From Marthasterias glacialis (Eukaryota; Echinodermata; Asteroidea; Forcipulatida; Asteriidae), in NCBI GenBank assembly GCA_911728455.2, contig OU452230.1:5330412-5394411 (forward strand): a stretch of 64,000 bases of DNA, given 5' to 3'. Under the pieces are notes generated by a model. That model was not told the origin of the DNA. It did not search any database and saw only the letters and a list, made by a program, of their open reading frames with translations. Each line of letters begins with the position of its first letter. Positions within the stretch are counted from its first letter, which is position 1. A program made the translations under genes and the position numbers. This document shows, piece by piece, positions 62,066 to 64,000 of the stretch.

Positions 62066-62222
62066 GCACTCGGGTTGGCTTAGGGGGTTCTTCCCTGCAT
62101 TTCACCTCAGTGGACCTTGGTTCGAGTCCCCCTTGAGACAGGAACCTTGCATTGGGTTTTCAGTCCCTACTTGACTGCGTGGGTTTTTACCTCCTACATC
62201 CCAAACTGAGTTTTCTGCAACA
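62066..62222 (+). mobile_element. tRNA-derived SINE, second family, truncated copy
   Basis: A-box-like TTGGCTTAGGGG near 62075-62086, B box GGTTCGAGTCC at 62119-62129, then TTGGGTTTTCAGTCCC and GTGGGTTTTTACCTCC as in the copy at 59160-59455. It appears to end near 62222. Confidence 0.65.
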
Positions 62223-63010
62223 TCTTCTCTTCAAAGGTATCTTCAGGCTTATACTGGTTGCAGTGCAAGACACTTCAGATGCTTCCATTACCAGAAAGAT
62301 ACAATAATAATACACGGAGAAGACAAAATCACTGTATGTGAAATCTGTGGTGGAGTTTAAACACACCTGTGAAAGTATACGTTTACGGAGCTGGAATTTC
62401 ACTGGGACAGCATTTTCTCAAAGATATTCTGATTTTGGCTCAATCCGTCGTCCGAGTCCTGACACAATAGTGAAACACCTTGCACACTTTTCAGCATGGA
62501 AACATACATTGTCCTTAATTTCCATTGTTACAACCGAAATTCAAATTTGGGGTCTTGAAATTATATTTTCTCGACTTTGACAGTATTTCAGACAAAAATA
62601 TTTCTGTAAGTAAGATTGGTACTGGTATGAACTTCATAATCAGTAAGCTTTCAGCATACTAATGAATTTTGAATGAATACCAATCCTGCATTGTACCTTT
62701 TAAATATGCATATTGCAGACATGAAACTACAGTGACGCTGAGGGAGCCCTCCCATTTAAATTGGGGCTAAGTAGAATTAGGTTTTGATACAACGTGCCGT
62801 TCTCTGATGGAAAGTGAACTTCAAGTATGAATTTCTGGGCCCGGGCTTATAACTTTCCAATGTTTGCGCAAGAAATGCACTAAATAAAAATCTTAAATGT
62901 TACACTTGTTGTATTTTCTTCTGATAATGCACTACCACCTGATGACCCCATTTATTATGAGAAGAAACGCAATCAAGTTGCATTCATACAGGGTAAATTT
63001 TGCAAGGCAA

Positions 63011-63186
63011 TATACCTTTATCATGGTGCGGCCATCTTGATTTTCTCCCATTCAAACCAATGTAACCAAACCGAGGCTGGAAGGGCAAATAGTCTGGTTC
63101 CTTTTTGTACAATGAATATTAGCAGCTGTTACTTTTATTGGATACAGGGAACATGACCAAGATGGTGGCAGCATGATTAAGGTCTA
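63011..63186 (+). mobile_element. 176-bp MITE, copy 3
   Basis: Same orientation as the copy at 42998. The first TIR has one substitution at the fourth outer base position region (TATACC instead of TAGACC). Internal sequence is near-identical to the other copies, with a few differences such as AGCAGCTGTTAC for AGCATCTATTAC. Length is again 176 bp. Confidence 0.9.
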
Positions 63187-64000
63187 TACTTAAGGTTTAC
63201 AAATCGGAGAGAGCCTTTAAGTGGGCTTTTTCATAAACATTCCCCCATGTGTTAAATGTAGTAGAAGCCAAATCTTTCAAAGTGTGGGGGGGGGGAGGCA
63301 AAGGCATGAGCAGCTCAGCAGAGCTCATTGTTTAGGCAGCAAGTCTAGAGTGGGTCAAAGATAAGGATTCAATGCCTCAAAGTGTTAGTAGAAGTGCGAT
63401 GAACACCTTTAACTTTTAATGAAAGAAGTGGGTCGGGTCACCGTGTACATTGCCTTAGAATTACCAAAAGTGAGAAGTACATGTATGAATGGGTTCAAAG
63501 GAGCATGGAGCAGTAAAGGGAAAATTGTACACACGAACAAATCTTTATCACTGAATGGATTTGTTTCAGGAAAACCAATTAACTAAGCTTGCTCACCAAA
63601 AAAAAGACCTGCTCGAGAAAATAACTTCCAATTGATCAGGGGGCCAACTTCCGACTGAATTCTGCGCTTATGGTGCCTTGTAAAGCATAGTATGATTACA
63701 TGTGGGCCATACGCACAGAACTTAGCGGTAAATAAAATTGGGCTCAGATCTGTTCAATGTGGCAGTAGAACGGAAAGAAGATCTCAGAGTGGATACGCAT
63801 TAAAAAGAGATTCAACAGGAAGGCCACAGAGAGGTGTAAGGCATTCCATACCATGGTGCATCTTGTTACAACATTGAAATGTCAGAACAGCAAGGGGCCA
63901 CGGAGGAAACGACTGTCCTGTTATGTCTGTTGTGTCCCACATGACAGGCGATCTCACAAGTAATTACGCTCGACTTCAAGGGAATACAATTTGCGCTGTA

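Larger units (their letters stand above)
60720..63990. other. Terminal stretch: SINE and MITE copies, otherwise no gene seen
   Basis: Contains the truncated SINE at 62066 and the third 176-bp MITE. A 115-codon plus-strand frame at 61344-61691 is AT-rich and opens with TTG; it is not called as a gene. Confidence 0.5.

Noticed and set aside
62066..62135. Possible tRNA gene on the plus strand
   Set aside because: It has a B box but is followed by the same body as the SINE at 59160-59455, with no closing acceptor stem.

Overview
The window is about 64 kb of AT-rich (my rough estimate 37% GC), repeat-dense animal genomic DNA. It has spliced genes, long non-coding stretches, microsatellites, tRNA-derived SINEs and many short inverted-repeat elements. 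It is not bacterial, and no operon, CRISPR array, rRNA or convincing functional tRNA gene was seen. A complete MEX-3 gene with its RING finger, an interstitial TTAGGG tract, an (ATT)-tailed tRNA-derived SINE and a dense MITE population fit a marine invertebrate deuterostome. My best guess is an echinoderm, probably a sea star. That assignment is inference.

Two protein genes are well supported, both on the minus strand. The first is mex3, two coding exons at 23880-24126 and 20025-21370 separated by a 2,509 bp intron. Splicing gives a 530-residue protein with two KH RNA-binding domains and a C-terminal C3HC4 RING. Sequence above its start codon carries E2F, CCAAT, POU/octamer and CRE-like motifs, and an AATAAA lies about 225 nt past the stop. 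The second is an intronless 394-residue Myb/SANT-type DNA-binding protein at 52620-53804 with a C-terminal coiled coil. Nothing suggests the two work together.

Layout: 1-2.4 kb is a repeat cluster (telomere-like tract, local duplications, three related repeats carrying GTCACGTGAC). 2.4-19.8 kb has no supported gene; it holds G-rich repeats, a short inverted-repeat element near 9.7 kb and paired CRE motifs near 13.3 kb. 19.8-25.3 kb is mex3 and its upstream region. 25.3-52.6 kb is intergenic, with microsatellites, an imperfect palindrome at 30.1 kb, several MITE families, a SINE at 49.5 kb and a 228-bp foldback at 50.7 kb. 52.6-54.2 kb is the Myb/SANT gene. 54.2-64 kb is again repeat-rich, with a decayed LINE fragment, two related SINE copies and further MITEs.

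The most notable non-genic signals are these: a MITE present three times at exactly 176 bp; a second family of about 340 bp and a CACGTG-bearing family whose ends also begin TAGACC; and strong over-representation of the palindromes TACATGTA and TAGGCCTA. I found no evidence for a new multi-gene system.
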